DNA of 64,000 bases from CAZYFH01 sp964646815 (GTDB taxonomy: Bacteria > Acidobacteriota > Vicinamibacteria > Vicinamibacterales > UBA8438): positions 1-64,000 of the forward strand of contig CAZYFH010000003.1 in assembly GCA_964646815.1 (NCBI GenBank), read 5' to 3'. The position numbers were made by a program, and so were the translations under genes. Under the pieces are notes generated by a model. It worked only from the letters and a program-made list of their open reading frames with translations, ran no database searches and was not told the DNA's origin. Below are positions 62,937 through 64,000 of this stretch, piece after piece (the first letter of the stretch is position 1; the number at the start of each line of letters is the position of its first letter).

Positions 62937-63518
62937 CTAGGACGCGCGGGCCGTCCGGCGGGTTGTGGTCCGCGTCGACGCCTTCTTGACCTTGGCCACT
63001 TTCGCCTTCGCCAGCTGACGTGCGCGATTCGCGAGACAGCGCTCCAGTGCCTTATCGACCCGTCCCTCGATCTCCTCGGACGGCTCGCTCATGACTTCCG
63101 AGATCTCGGAGACGACAAGGAACCTCGAGCGGTCGAGCATCCGCTTCTCACGAAACGACAGGTTTTTCGACTGGCTGAGATGATTCAAGCTCTTGAGGAC
63201 GTCGACGACGTCGTAGATCGACCCGGTCCGCATCTTGTCGGAGTTGTCCTTGAACCGACCCTTCCAGTTCTGGTGGTTGTCGATCTTGCCGTTCCCGAGT
63301 AGCGTGAAGAGTCGTTTAACCTCGTGGTCGCCGATCGCTCGGCGCACACCTACACCTTCTACGTTATCCACGGGCACCAGCACCGTCGTGTCGCTCGAGT
63401 TCATCCGCAATGAGTAGAACCCACAGGTGGTCCCCAGAATGGTCTTCGTCTCGATGCGCTGGACGACACCGAGGCCGTGATTCGGGTAAATGACCTTGTC
63501 GCCAATCTCAAAGTACAA
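62937..63518 (-). CDS. carD: CarD/CdnL-family RNA polymerase-binding regulator
   Basis: From TTG 63518 the protein is 193 residues. The N-terminal RNA-polymerase-interacting domain (YFEIGDKVIYPNHGLGVV) is followed by the helical DNA-binding part (LSFREKRMLDRSRFLVVSEI) and a Lys/Arg/Thr-rich tail (KVKKASTRTTTRRTARAS). An AGGGGG Shine-Dalgarno sequence six bases before TTG decides the start; an ATG at 63587 would add 23 atypical residues. CarD stabilises open promoter complexes. Confidence 0.87.
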   Translation of the reverse strand: MYFEIGDKVIYPNHGLGVVQRIETKTILGTTCGFYSLRMNSSDTTVLVPVDNVEGVGVRRAIGDHEVKRLFTLLGNGKIDNHQNWKGRFKDNSDKMRTGSIYDVVDVLKSLNHLSQSKNLSFREKRMLDRSRFLVVSEISEVMSEPSEEIEGRVDKALERCLANRARQLAKAKVAKVKKASTRTTTRRTARAS

Positions 63519-63855
63519 TATTGCCCCCTGGAGAACGTAACGACAGTAGCGTAGAAGTGCCAGCGAAGCGTGTAGCTCAATCAGCATAGTCGATCACCAC
63601 GTCGAAAGCAATTCAGAACCCACGTAGAATGAGCACTTTGCCAAGCTTTTCGTGCGGCTACACACCCTTACTTAACCCCCGGAGGCGACATAGGTTATGG
63701 CAAGTGACCTACGGAGTTGTGCGATTTCGCCGTCTAGATGGTTGGGTGGATGCCACGAGCGGCACCCGCCGCGCGAGAGACCGCAGCTAACGTTGATATA
63801 AAGTACGGCGGTGTGGTCGGCTTGGGAGCCGAGCGCGCTCTATCTGGAGGACGAG
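63519..63855. other. 337-base intergenic region between divergent carD and the last gene
   Basis: No gene is seen. A TATAAA box at 63797-63802 could drive the rightward gene. A hairpin with six-base arms TCGGCT and AGCCGA (63817-63832) lies in its predicted leader. A GGAGG Shine-Dalgarno sequence is at 63846-63850. Confidence 0.4.
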
Positions 63856-64000
63856 ATGATTTTACGTCGCGCCACCCCCACGGCCTGCGCCGCCCTTCTC
63901 GGCCTAGCGTTCGCCGCCATCGTATCGCTCAGCCTGGGCTCACTTCTCGGTCTCGATCTGCTCGCGGCACAGCAGAACCGGAGCCTGGCGCCCTATGTGC
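63856..64000 (+). CDS. Exported protein, N-terminal fragment (window edge)
   Basis: ATG 63856, preceded by GGAGG, opens a frame that runs off the right edge. The 48 visible codons give a basic start (MILRRA), a long hydrophobic segment and AAQQNRSLAPYV, which fits a signal peptide followed by a mature N terminus. The family cannot be told. Confidence 0.6.
   Translation, partial: MILRRATPTACAALLGLAFAAIVSLSLGSLLGLDLLAAQQNRSLAPYV

Noticed and set aside
1..64000. CRISPR arrays, prophage, insertion sequences, rRNA or tRNA genes
   Set aside because: No regularly spaced repeats, transposase, integrase, phage structural gene or RNA gene was recognised by eye. A dedicated search (tRNAscan, Rfam, ISfinder) was not possible here.

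Overview
This is a gene-dense, high-GC bacterial chromosomal window that most likely comes from an Acidobacteriota genome (Vicinamibacteria-like). The lineage call is inference. It rests on a decayed start of an ADOP/MacB-type permease at 2613, a decayed copy of a C-terminal beta domain common in that phylum at 15470, a DUF4097 remnant, and a large MoxR/DUF58/BatA/DUF4159 operon. No rRNA, tRNA, CRISPR array, integrase or transposase was found. Many starts look like GTG or TTG.

Layout. 1-8.4 kb: the edge of a radical SAM enzyme resembling tetraether or membrane-spanning lipid synthases, an AlkB-type dioxygenase, a sarcosine-oxidase-like flavoenzyme, msrP-msrQ followed by a stand-alone fumarate reductase iron-sulfur subunit, a glycosyltransferase, an esterase, and a eukaryote-type SET protein divergent from an epoxide-hydrolase-like enzyme. 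8.4-17.8 kb: small conserved proteins, DUF983 plus an MFS exporter, a chromate transporter, several decayed genes, palindromic repeats, and a probable selenoprotein (peroxiredoxin-like plus DsbD-alpha-like, in-frame UGA at 14459-14461 with a bacterial SECIS-like hairpin). 17.8-23 kb: CHAD protein divergent from exopolyphosphatase, an SMP-30-like protein, yacG, citrate synthase.

23-42 kb: one run of 13 co-directional minus-strand genes with very short gaps. From 5' to 3' they are a ketoacyl synthase, a geranylgeranyl-reductase-like flavoprotein, an ICMT-like methyltransferase, a TPR/peptidase-MA protein, DUF4159, MoxR, DUF58, BatA-like, a DUF4175-like coiled-coil protein, a VWA protein, a caspase-like protein lacking the expected cysteine, a zinc ribbon protein and an FHA-GAF-SpoIIE phosphatase. 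It looks like an envelope or lipid module joined to a MoxR chaperone and signalling module.

42-55 kb: a second ICMT/NnrU-type protein and a glycosyltransferase, then the most unusual locus. This is a tightly packed minus-strand operon (53154 to 43999) encoding a lipoyl-carrier (GcvH-like) protein, a CobW GTPase, a small cysteine protein, an eight-cysteine ferredoxin-like protein, an HpnH-like radical SAM enzyme, a DUF116-polyprenyl synthase fusion, two alpha-toroid terpenoid cyclase/prenyltransferase-like proteins and a cysteine desulfurase. Together these suggest an uncharacterised redox and sulfur-dependent isoprenoid-lipid pathway. 55-64 kb: a LytS/LytTR two-component pair, signal peptidase I, rex-moaC-fadD, a secreted Ig-like protein, carD-plsC and the start of a secreted protein cut by the window end.
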